The translations under genes and the position numbers were made by a program. The notes beneath the pieces are model-generated. The model was not told where the DNA came from, did not search any database, and worked only from the letters and a program-made list of their open reading frames with translations. A DNA stretch of 6,730 bases from DASUAS01 sp035763625. GTDB taxonomy: Bacteria; Actinomycetota; Acidimicrobiia; IMCC26256; DASPTH01. The stretch spans positions 1-6,730 of the forward strand of contig DASUAS010000384.1 in assembly GCA_035763625.1 (NCBI GenBank). Reading direction: 5' to 3'. Shown here in pieces: positions 1 through 4,251 of the stretch. Numbering within the stretch: the stretch's first letter is position 1; each line of letters starts with the position of its first letter.

Positions 1-106
1 CACGCAGGCCAAGAAGAGCATCGACCAGGCTGCCGACCAGGTGCGCGACCTGGTGGGCGAGGTGCACGAGAGCCTCGACGCCCTCGACGCCGAGCTCCGC
101 GCCTGA
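1..106 (+). CDS. C-terminal end of a coiled-coil protein (partial)
   Basis: The reading frame is open from the window edge (codons begin at base 2) to a TGA at 104-106, giving 34 visible residues. The tail is charged and amphipathic. I7, V14, V21 and L28 are spaced by seven, with A10/A11, L17/V18, L25 and L32 on the neighbouring face, which is the pattern of a continuous helix or coiled coil of four to five heptads. It has no cysteines and no membrane segment, and ends in LDALDAELRA. The family cannot be named from this fragment; helical tails of this kind occur in YtxH-like and other small envelope or cytoskeletal proteins. The stop codon lies inside an 11-bp tandem duplication. The gene starts outside the window. 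Confidence 0.7.
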   Translation, partial: TQAKKSIDQAADQVRDLVGEVHESLDALDAELRA

Positions 107-119
107 TCCGCGCCTGATC
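98..119. repeat. 11-bp perfect tandem duplication spanning a stop codon
   Basis: The unit cgcgcctgatc occurs at 98-108 and again at 109-119 without mismatch. The first copy holds the last two sense codons and the TGA stop of the upstream gene; the second copy repeats the TGA 11 bases later, in another reading frame. Replication slippage is the simplest origin. Confidence 0.85.
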
Positions 120-134
120 CCGCCTCCCCGAATC

Positions 135-224
135 GTGGCGCCCGAGATCCGGGTGCAGACGTGGAAGCTGATGGCGCTGATGGTGGCGGTGGTCGGCGTC
201 GCGGTGGGAGCGGTTCGGTTGTAG
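135..224 (+). CDS. possible very small membrane protein (29 aa), doubtful
   Basis: From a GTG at 135 (in-frame ATGs at 171 and 180) the frame runs to a TAG at 222-224. The predicted peptide begins MAPEIRVQTWK and continues with about 18 uninterrupted hydrophobic residues (LMALMVAVVGVAVGAVRL), the composition of a single transmembrane helix. There is no clear Shine-Dalgarno sequence before the GTG. A weak ggaag (162-166) precedes the ATG at 171. The stop overlaps a TANNNT hexamer (tagcgt, 222-227) that could serve as the -10 of the flavoprotein gene. In GC-rich DNA, chance runs of Val/Ala/Gly codons are common, so this is weak support. Otherwise 107-260 is a non-coding leader. Confidence 0.2.
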   Translation: MAPEIRVQTWKLMALMVAVVGVAVGAVRL

Positions 225-260
225 CGTCGGTTCGCGGGCATCGCCGACGAGGGGCTGATC

Positions 261-1400
261 ATGCGGGTCGTGGTGCTGGGCGCGGGGTTCGCCGGTCTCG
301 AGCTGTCGACACGGCTCTCCGAGGAGCTCGGCGACGACGTCGATGTCGTGCTGATCGACAAGTCGGAAGGCTTCGTGTTCGGCTTCTCGAAGCTCGACGT
401 GATGTTCGGTCGCACCACCGCCGACGCGGTGTTCCATCCCTACCGCGACGTGGTGAAGCCCGGTGTGCGGTTCGTGCAGGCCGCGGTGCAGTCGATCGAC
501 CCGACCAACAAGCGGGTGGAGACCGACGCCGGCACCTTCGAGGGCGACGTGCTGGTGATCGCCCTCGGCGCCGACCTCGATCCCGGTGCGACACCGGGCC
601 TGGTCGAGGGCGGGTACGAGTTCTACACGGAGGCCGGCGCCTTCGCGCTGCGCGATGTGCTCGCCGCGTTCGACGGCGGTCGGGTCGTCGTCGGGGTGAC
701 GCGTCCGCCGTTCAAGTGCCCACCGGCACCGAGCGAGACCGCGCTGCTGATGCACGACCTGCTGGTGAGCAAGCGCGCGCGCGACCGATCCGAGGTCACG
801 CTGGTGATGCCGTTCCCCGCGCCGGTGCCGCCCGCGCCCGACGCGTCGCGAGCGCTGCTCGGGGCGTTCGCCGATCGCGGGATCACGTGGATGCCCGATC
901 GCGGGGTGGCGGCGCTCGACCCCGAGCGCCGCGTCGTCGTCCTCACCGACGACACCGAGGTGCCCTACGACCTGTTCCTCGGCATCCCCGTGCACGTCGC
1001 GCCGGCGGTGGTCGTCGAGTCGGGACTCACCGTCGACGGGTGGATCCCGGTCGATCCGGCCACGCTGGCCACGTCGTACCCGGACGTCTATGCGGTCGGC
1101 GACGTCACCAGCGTGGGGACGCCGAAGGCGGGCGTGTTCTCCGAGGGGCAGGCGAAGGTCGTGGCCGACGAGATCATCGCCCGACACCGTGGTGCCGACG
1201 CCGCCGGCTACGACGGGCGCGGGATCTGCTACTTCGAGTTCGGCGACGGCAAGGTCGGCAAGGTCGACGTGGTGTTCCTGCCCGGCCAGCCCCCCGTGGG
1301 TCAGCTCGACGGTCCGTCGATCGACCTCGCGGGCGACAAGGCCGCGTTCGGGGCCGAGCGCGCCCGGCGGTGGTTCGGCCGTGAGTGGTCGAACGTCTGA
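261..1400 (+). CDS. FAD-dependent pyridine nucleotide-disulfide oxidoreductase, sulfide:quinone reductase / flavocytochrome c sulfide dehydrogenase-like
   Basis: A 379-residue flavoprotein. The N-terminus is a Rossmann FAD-binding fold with GAGFAG at residues 7-12 after the beta strand MRVVVL, and an acidic residue (D33) ends the second strand. LVIALGAD (98-105) matches the ATG-type motif, and DVYAVGDV (275-282) is the second FAD-contacting motif, with D281 expected to bind the ribityl chain. The protein has only two cysteines: C153 in FKCPPAP and C323 in GICYFEFG. In flavocytochrome c sulfide dehydrogenase and many SQRs an equivalent pair forms the redox-active disulfide near the flavin, so sulfide or polysulfide oxidation is the likely activity; the electron acceptor cannot be read. 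There is no signal peptide and no hydrophobic C-terminal helix, so it is cytoplasmic or peripherally membrane-bound. The ATG at 261 has gacgagggg six bases upstream. Family assignment is firm; the substrate is inferred. Confidence 0.93.
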   Translation: MRVVVLGAGFAGLELSTRLSEELGDDVDVVLIDKSEGFVFGFSKLDVMFGRTTADAVFHPYRDVVKPGVRFVQAAVQSIDPTNKRVETDAGTFEGDVLVIALGADLDPGATPGLVEGGYEFYTEAGAFALRDVLAAFDGGRVVVGVTRPPFKCPPAPSETALLMHDLLVSKRARDRSEVTLVMPFPAPVPPAPDASRALLGAFADRGITWMPDRGVAALDPERRVVVLTDDTEVPYDLFLGIPVHVAPAVVVESGLTVDGWIPVDPATLATSYPDVYAVGDVTSVGTPKAGVFSEGQAKVVADEIIARHRGADAAGYDGRGICYFEFGDGKVGKVDVVFLPGQPPVGQLDGPSIDLAGDKAAFGAERARRWFGREWSNV

Positions 1401-1417
1401 CCCTCCACTCGAGGTTC

Positions 1418-1457
1418 CGACCGGTCACGCCCGACGGTCACGCCGGACGGTCACGCG
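1418..1457. repeat. 13-bp imperfect triple tandem repeat between convergent genes
   Basis: Three adjacent copies lie at 1418-1431 (cgaccggtcacgcc, one extra base), 1432-1444 (cgacggtcacgcc) and 1445-1457 (ggacggtcacgcg). The third copy contains the stop codon (tca on this strand, 1451-1453) of the minus-strand lipoprotein gene. The other two copies place further minus-strand TGA triplets 13 and 26 bases downstream, in the two other frames. The array fills most of the 50-bp gap between the flavoprotein and lipoprotein genes. No intrinsic terminator with a T-run is visible in that gap. Confidence 0.8.
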
Positions 1458-1903
1458 GGGGCGACGGTGGTGGGCTCCTCGTTCCCGCTGCCGTGGCAGG
1501 CACGGATCTGGTAGCGCTCGAGCCGGACGTAGACCTCGGCGAGGTGCGGGTCACCGGCCAGCGCGAGGAACTCGGGATCGGAGTTGGTGGGGTCACGCTG
1601 CCAGCCGTGTGCGGCGTACAACGCGTTGAACCGTTGCTGGGCGTGCACGGCCGCGCGAGCGTCGGCACGGATGGCGTCCGGCGCGACGTCCGCGGCCCGA
1701 CGGGTCAGCGTGAGCAGGTGCTCCAGGTCGTGCTCGACGTGAGCCGGCGCGGGATCGGCGAGCAGGTCGAGTGACTCGATGTCGGCGACCCGGTCGCAAT
1801 ACGCCGAAGCCGCCGACGAGCCGGACGACCCGCATCCCGCGACGAGCAGGCCGCCGAGCAGGCAACACGCGACCGCGGCCGCCAGCGTCTGCCGGATCCT
1901 CAC
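1451..1903 (-). CDS. small secreted lipoprotein of unknown function
   Basis: A 150-residue protein with a classical lipoprotein signal: a basic start (MRIRQ), a hydrophobic core (residues 7-20) and the lipobox VAGC with the lipidated cysteine at C24, followed by a Gly/Ser linker. The mature part is mostly alpha-helical and charged (AYCDRVADIESLDLL, then EHDLEHLLTLTRRAADV). C36 and C136 are the only cysteines in it and could form a disulfide. I do not recognise a domain; the pattern of a lipobox, a Ser-rich spacer, YCDRVADI and a helical body is common among actinobacterial hypothetical lipoproteins. The start is a GTG at 1903-1901 without a strong ribosome binding site, and no start codon lies between it and the lipobox. 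It is 122 bp downstream of the glycine-rich gene on the same strand and may share its transcript. Confidence 0.82.
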   Translation of the reverse strand: MRIRQTLAAAVACCLLGGLLVAGCGSSGSSAASAYCDRVADIESLDLLADPAPAHVEHDLEHLLTLTRRAADVAPDAIRADARAAVHAQQRFNALYAAHGWQRDPTNSDPEFLALAGDPHLAEVYVRLERYQIRACHGSGNEEPTTVAPA

Positions 1904-1983
1904 GCGGCTTCGTCGTCCACTGCGTCCAGTGTCGCACCCGGCTGCGCGGTCGCGACGACGAGCGCGCGCGCGAGGCGCGCCTT

Positions 1984-2007
1984 GTCGGGAGGGGTGTCGG
2001 GAGGGGT
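1984..2007. repeat. 12-bp perfect tandem duplication
   Basis: gtcgggaggggt is repeated head to tail at 1984-1995 and 1996-2007. It lies three bases from a second, unrelated tandem duplication (2011-2038) in the gap between the lipoprotein gene and the end of the glycine-rich gene. The rest of 1904-1983 shows no gene, clear promoter or T-tailed hairpin. Confidence 0.85.
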
Positions 2008-2010
2008 GCG

Positions 2011-2038
2011 GTCAGCCGGTGAAGGTCAGCCGGTGAAG
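2011..2038. repeat. 14-bp perfect tandem duplication spanning a stop codon
   Basis: gtcagccggtgaag occurs at 2011-2024 and 2025-2038 with no mismatch. Read on the minus strand, the copy at 2025-2038 encodes the end of the glycine-rich protein (FTG-stop, TGA at 2028-2026). The other copy repeats that end just downstream, with its TGA shifted by 14 bases and so out of frame. Confidence 0.88.
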
Positions 2039-3141
2039 TGCGGGGTGACCGCCACCGCCTGCGCGGCCGGTGCCGCGAAGGTGATGGTGAGGCTGCCGTC
2101 ACCGGTGCGCACCGCCTCGACGATGGTCGTGCCGAGGCTGGCGCCGCCGCCGCCACCACCGGCGGCACCCGCGACGTACTCGCAGTTGGCGCCGCCCGCG
2201 CCGCCGCCACCACCGCTGGCCAGACCACCACCGCCGCCACCGCCGCCGGCGCCCATGATGTCGGAGTCGATGCCGCCGTCACCGCCGGTGCCACCGGTCG
2301 CCGGTGTCCCGTCGGTTCCGGGGTCGCCGTCCACACCGGCGCCGCAGTTCTGCTGCGCGGCGCGGACCGTGAACCGGCTCGCCGAGCCGGGCGCGACGCT
2401 GGCGGTGCAGCCGGTCCCACCCGCGCCCCCTGCGCCACCGGCCGCGCTGGTGCCGGCCGCGCCGCCGAGGCCCGGGCAGAGGTCGTCTTCGCCGCCGTTG
2501 TCGGCGTCGTGTCCGGCGGCACCGCTGGCGCCGCCCGCGCCGCCGTCGAGCGCCGGGCCCGCGGAGTCGCCGGCGCCGCCGCCACCACCGCCACCGGCCG
2601 CGACGAGCAGCGGCGTGCTGCCCCGGAGGATCCACGTTGCGCCGCCGCCGCCACCACCCGCACCGGCCGGGCAACCGCCGATGCCGCCGGCGCCGCCACC
2701 GCCGAAACCGGCTCCGCCCGGCGTGCCCGCACCCGTCTCGCCGACGCACGTGTCGTCGTTGCCGTCGGTCGCGGCGCCGCCCTGACCGCCGACCACGACG
2801 GTGAGCGTCTCACCGGGCGTCACCGAGATGGTCGACGTGGCGTGCGCGCCCATGCCGCCGGTGCCTGCGTCACCGCACAGCTGCACCACGCCGCTCTCGC
2901 CCTCGGTGCCGGAGCAGGTGCTGCCCGCGCCGCCCTGCGCACCGAAGGCGTCGACCGAGATCGACGTGACGCCCGTGGGCACCACGAACGTCTGCGTCGC
3001 GCCGGTGAAGCCGAACGCCTGGCTGGTGTCGGGCGTCGCAGCGCTCGACGCGGGGTCGGCGCTGCCGTTGGTGGCGATGAAGCCGACGGCGCTGGCGCTG
3101 ACCAGCGCAGTGGCGGCGACGGCGTAGAAGAACTTCCGCAT
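2026..3141 (-). CDS. secreted glycine-rich domain protein (ALK/LTK-type glycine-rich fold)
   Basis: A 371-residue exported protein. Residues 1-28 form a signal peptide (MRKFF, hydrophobic core, cleavage probably near NGSA/DP). FGFTGATQTFVVPTGVTSIS (43-62), then DAFGAQGGAG and LTVVVGGQGG (113-122), then GGGGGGATWILR with STPLLVAAGGGG (163-186), and a closing GDGSLTITF (348-356) match the order seen in bacterial glycine-rich domains related to the ALK/LTK type, where polyglycine helices pack between beta strands. Eight cysteines (76, 89, 132, 157, 222, 245, 266, 320) give an even number suited to disulfides outside the cell. No catalytic residues, LPXTG anchor or membrane helix are present, so an adhesive, matrix or structural surface role is inferred. 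The ATG at 3141-3139 has aggg eight bases upstream. The opposite strand reads as polyproline only because it is the complement. Family call is moderately sure; function is unknown. Confidence 0.85.
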   Translation of the reverse strand: MRKFFYAVAATALVSASAVGFIATNGSADPASSAATPDTSQAFGFTGATQTFVVPTGVTSISVDAFGAQGGAGSTCSGTEGESGVVQLCGDAGTGGMGAHATSTISVTPGETLTVVVGGQGGAATDGNDDTCVGETGAGTPGGAGFGGGGAGGIGGCPAGAGGGGGGATWILRGSTPLLVAAGGGGGGGAGDSAGPALDGGAGGASGAAGHDADNGGEDDLCPGLGGAAGTSAAGGAGGAGGTGCTASVAPGSASRFTVRAAQQNCGAGVDGDPGTDGTPATGGTGGDGGIDSDIMGAGGGGGGGGLASGGGGGAGGANCEYVAGAAGGGGGGASLGTTIVEAVRTGDGSLTITFAAPAAQAVAVTPHFTG

Positions 3142-3181
3142 GACGGGATCCCTGCTCTCTCCCTGGGTGTGCGCCGGGCAG

Positions 3182-3187
3182 GTTATC
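3182..3187 (-). promoter_or_regulatory. possible -10 element for the glycine-rich gene
   Basis: On the minus strand this reads gataac, four of six matches to TATAAT, about 40 bases before the start codon. It overlaps taacct (TANNNT). No convincing -35 lies 16-18 bases upstream, so this is only a candidate. Confidence 0.2.
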
Positions 3188-3209
3188 GCTGATCACCGGG
3201 ACGGCGATG

Positions 3210-3239
3210 GGACCGTCTCGCCCGACGGTCGGGCACAAT
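3210..3239 (+). promoter_or_regulatory. candidate tRNA promoter with a perfect inverted repeat
   Basis: cacaat at 3234-3239 matches four of six bases of TATAAT and would place transcription start about six bases before the tRNA, as expected for a tRNA gene with a short 5' leader. The -35 region is weak (gggacc, 3210-3215). Between them lies a perfect 7-bp inverted repeat, gaccgtc (3211-3217) and gacggtc (3224-3230), separated by six bases. Its position over the spacer would suit an operator, but no regulator can be named. Confidence 0.35.
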
Positions 3240-3251
3240 GGCTCCTCGGCC

Positions 3252-3324
3252 GGGTCGCTAGCTCAACTGGCAGAGCATCGGGCTTTTAACCCGCAGGTTC
3301 AGGGTTCGAGTCCCTGGCGGCCCA
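3252..3324 (+). tRNA. tRNA-Lys (anticodon TTT)
   Basis: A full cloverleaf of 73 nt can be drawn. The acceptor stem is gggtcgc (3252-3258) with gcggccc (3317-3323), seven pairs including one U-G, and the discriminator is A3324. The D stem is gctc/gagc (3261-3264, 3273-3276). The anticodon stem is 3278-3282 with 3290-3294, and its loop cttttaa puts the anticodon TTT at 3285-3287, which decodes lysine AAA/AAG. The variable loop is aggtt. The T arm is caggg-ttcgagt-ccctg (3300-3316). The 3' CCA is not encoded (acccaga follows) and must be added by the CCA-adding enzyme. The outermost anticodon-stem pair is a T-C mismatch (3278/3294), slightly unusual. No terminator with a T-run is visible just downstream. 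Confidence 0.97.
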
Positions 3325-3380
3325 CCCAGACCCAGTCACCCGCTCGACCCACGCGCGAATCCCAGCCTGCGAGCACGTCG

Positions 3381-3527
3381 TTCACGAGGTGTGGCGAACG
3401 TCGTTGCGACGACTGTGGCGGAGGGCAAGGCCACGCGCTCTTGGTCGGGCGCGAAGGCAACGTCGAGGGATGCCAGCGGTCGCGGCGACGGATCCGGAGA
3501 CGCCTGCGCAAGGTGCTCCGTCACTGA
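3381..3527 (+). pseudogene. possible degenerate zinc-ribbon ORF in the 3325-3629 gap
   Basis: The 305 bases between the tRNA and the next gene hold no convincing gene. One frame, ending in TGA at 3525-3527, encodes a tail that resembles the intact zinc-ribbon protein downstream: a CDDC pair (codons 3405-3416), about 18 residues, then a cysteine in GCQRS where a second CxxC would be expected, followed by the basic end RRRIRRRLRK. The downstream protein has CVEC, 20 residues, CRDC and then WKRRIRRRVRR. The fourth cysteine is replaced by serine. No ATG, GTG or TTG lies in frame between the tRNA and the CDDC pair. It therefore looks like a decayed or 5'-truncated relative, or a gene with a non-standard start. 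Arg runs arise easily in GC-rich DNA, so the resemblance could be chance. Confidence 0.3.
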
Positions 3528-3618
3528 GGCCCCACGGTGCAGCAGCGGCTCGAGATCTGCGCCTCGCGCGCCGATCCTTCTCACGCCGGCGCCGTCGAGC
3601 GTGGGCTTCGGTGCGACC

Positions 3619-3626
3619 AGGAGGGG
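3619..3626 (+). promoter_or_regulatory. strong Shine-Dalgarno that fixes a GTG start
   Basis: aggagggg, with the core aggagg at 3619-3624, lies five bases before the GTG at 3630. It is the best ribosome binding site in the window, and it favours this GTG over the upstream in-frame ATG at 3537. Confidence 0.7.
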
Positions 3627-3629
3627 ATT

Positions 3630-3812
3630 GTGACGTCGATCCAGGGGCGTTCGTGTGTCGAGTGCTCGTCGAACGATGCGGACCTGCCCGTCGTGGAGGA
3701 GACCGGCAGGTTCACGGGCTGGATCTGTCGCGACTGCGACCGCCGGCTCCGCCACCGGCACGTGGGATGGAAGCGGCGGATTCGTCGTCGGGTTCGTCGC
3801 TACATGGGCTAG
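3630..3812 (+). CDS. small zinc-ribbon protein with basic C-terminus (60 aa)
   Basis: The 60-residue product holds two CxxC knuckles, CVEC (C9, C12) and CRDC (C33, C36), 20 residues apart, the layout of a small four-cysteine zinc ribbon. A GRFTGWICRDC segment forms the second knuckle. The remaining 24 residues are strongly basic (RRLRHRH, then KRRIRRRVRR, ending YMG), which would suit nucleic acid or ribosome binding. An in-frame ATG at 3537 would add 31 residues with no recognisable motif; the GTG at 3630 is preferred because of the strong aggagg before it. There is no signal peptide. I do not recognise a named family, and the function is unknown. A degenerate relative may lie just upstream (3381-3527). 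The next gene starts 32 bp downstream but seems to have its own promoter. Confidence 0.7.
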   Translation: MTSIQGRSCVECSSNDADLPVVEETGRFTGWICRDCDRRLRHRHVGWKRRIRRRVRRYMG

Positions 3813-3830
3813 ATCGGGGTGCGACCCGCG

Positions 3831-3836
3831 TACGCT
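3831..3836 (+). promoter_or_regulatory. -10 element of a probable leaderless promoter
   Basis: tacgct fits the actinobacterial TANNNT consensus and ends eight bases before the ATG at 3845. At that distance transcription would begin at or within a base or two of the start codon. The gene also lacks any Shine-Dalgarno sequence (gccccgcc precedes the ATG), as leaderless genes do. No good -35 is seen. Confidence 0.45.
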
Positions 3837-3844
3837 GCCCCGCC

Positions 3845-4162
3845 ATGGACCAGGGGTGGACGATCGACATCGATGCCGCGGGTCATCCCGCCGAGGCCGA
3901 CGAGCACTTCGACGACCGGATGACCGAGTTCGAGCACGCACTCGAGCCGTGGGGCGGCGCGGTGGCGGCGTCGGATTCGCGCGACCACTTCGGCGCCCGA
4001 TTCTCGTACGACACCGACGCCATCAACCCGATCCAGGTGCTCGAGGAAGGACTCGAGATCTTCCACGACGCCGCAACCGCATCCGGCCTCCCTGCGTGGC
4101 AGGTGGTGCGCTGCGAGATCCTCACCTACGCCGAGGACGACGCGCGCGACGGCGACGACTGA
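3845..4162 (+). CDS. conserved-type hypothetical protein, 105 aa
   Basis: A 105-residue acidic, soluble protein. It opens with MDQGWTIDIDAAGHP, followed by a helix rich in acidic residues (EADEHFDDRMTEFEHALEP, 17-35), a hydrophobic strand GGAVAASD, a strand ARFSYDTDA, a helix (NPIQVLEEGLEIFHDAATASG, 61-81) and a final strand WQVVRCEILTYAEDD. This is an alpha/beta ferredoxin-like order, and the closing PxWxVVRxE pattern recurs in small actinobacterial proteins of unknown function. It has one cysteine (C90), no signal peptide and no membrane segment. The frame is open back to a GTG at 3389, but nothing before 3845 looks coding, and the -10 at 3831-3836 would exclude a longer start. No function can be assigned. 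Confidence 0.8.
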   Translation: MDQGWTIDIDAAGHPAEADEHFDDRMTEFEHALEPWGGAVAASDSRDHFGARFSYDTDAINPIQVLEEGLEIFHDAATASGLPAWQVVRCEILTYAEDDARDGDD

Positions 4163-4212
4163 CCGGATCGCCGCGGCGCCTCCGAGCCGGCTGAGCACTC
4201 CCTGAGAACCAC

Positions 4213-4238
4213 GGGAAACTCACGTGCGATGCGCCGTC
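4213..4238 (+). promoter_or_regulatory. speculative ECF-sigma-type promoter for the metallopeptidase
   Basis: gggaaa (4213-4218) is separated by 16 bases from cgtc (4235-4238), the spacing and general form of extracytoplasmic-function sigma promoters (GGAAC-type -35, CGTC -10). The -35 match is imperfect. The start codon follows 13 bases later, and no Shine-Dalgarno sequence precedes it. The rest of the 4163-4251 gap holds only a 10-bp palindrome (cgccgcggcg, 4169-4178). Confidence 0.2.
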
Positions 4239-4251
4239 GTTCCTGCATCCG

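Noticed and set aside
161..1384. A 407-codon plus-strand frame overlapping the flavoprotein gene.
   Set aside because: It is an Arg/Gly-rich out-of-frame shadow; the frame from 261 has complete FAD-binding motifs.
1961..1981. Alternating GC run with self-complementary arms, considered as a terminator for the glycine-rich gene.
   Set aside because: Any alternating GC tract is self-complementary, and no T-run follows on the minus strand.
98..2038. Short tandem repeats considered as a CRISPR array.
   Set aside because: The units are 11-14 bp, directly adjacent with no spacers, and unrelated to each other.
1593..2813. A 406-codon minus-strand frame in a second register.
   Set aside because: It is an Arg/Ala/Pro-rich low-complexity shadow that overlaps two better-supported genes in another frame and has no motif.
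1982..3192. Long plus-strand frames here, one reading as proline-rich (PPPPP runs), another as Ala/Arg/Thr-rich.
   Set aside because: They are the complement of the GGN/GCN codons of the minus-strand glycine-rich gene. Only the minus-strand frame has a signal peptide, ordered domain motifs and a ribosome binding site.
3207..3350. Plus-strand frame starting at an ATG at 3207 and running through the tRNA, and a minus-strand frame over its 3' end.
   Set aside because: Both cross a well-folded tRNA gene, so translation through it is not credible. Only the downstream part (3381-3527) is kept, as a possible remnant.
3252..3629. The tRNA 3' end as an attachment site of a genomic island.
   Set aside because: No repeat of the tRNA 3' end is seen elsewhere in the window, no integrase gene is present, and the base composition on both sides is alike.
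3389..3844. An N-terminal extension of the 105-residue protein back to a GTG at 3389.
   Set aside because: The added residues are Arg/Ala-rich without motifs and overlap the zinc-ribbon gene. A -10 element lies between 3831 and 3836, and the ATG at 3845 gives a sensible compact protein.
3336..3941. A 201-codon minus-strand frame covering the gap and the zinc-ribbon gene.
   Set aside because: It has low-complexity Arg/Pro/Ala composition with no motif, and it is antisense to a gene with a strong ribosome binding site and CxxC knuckles.
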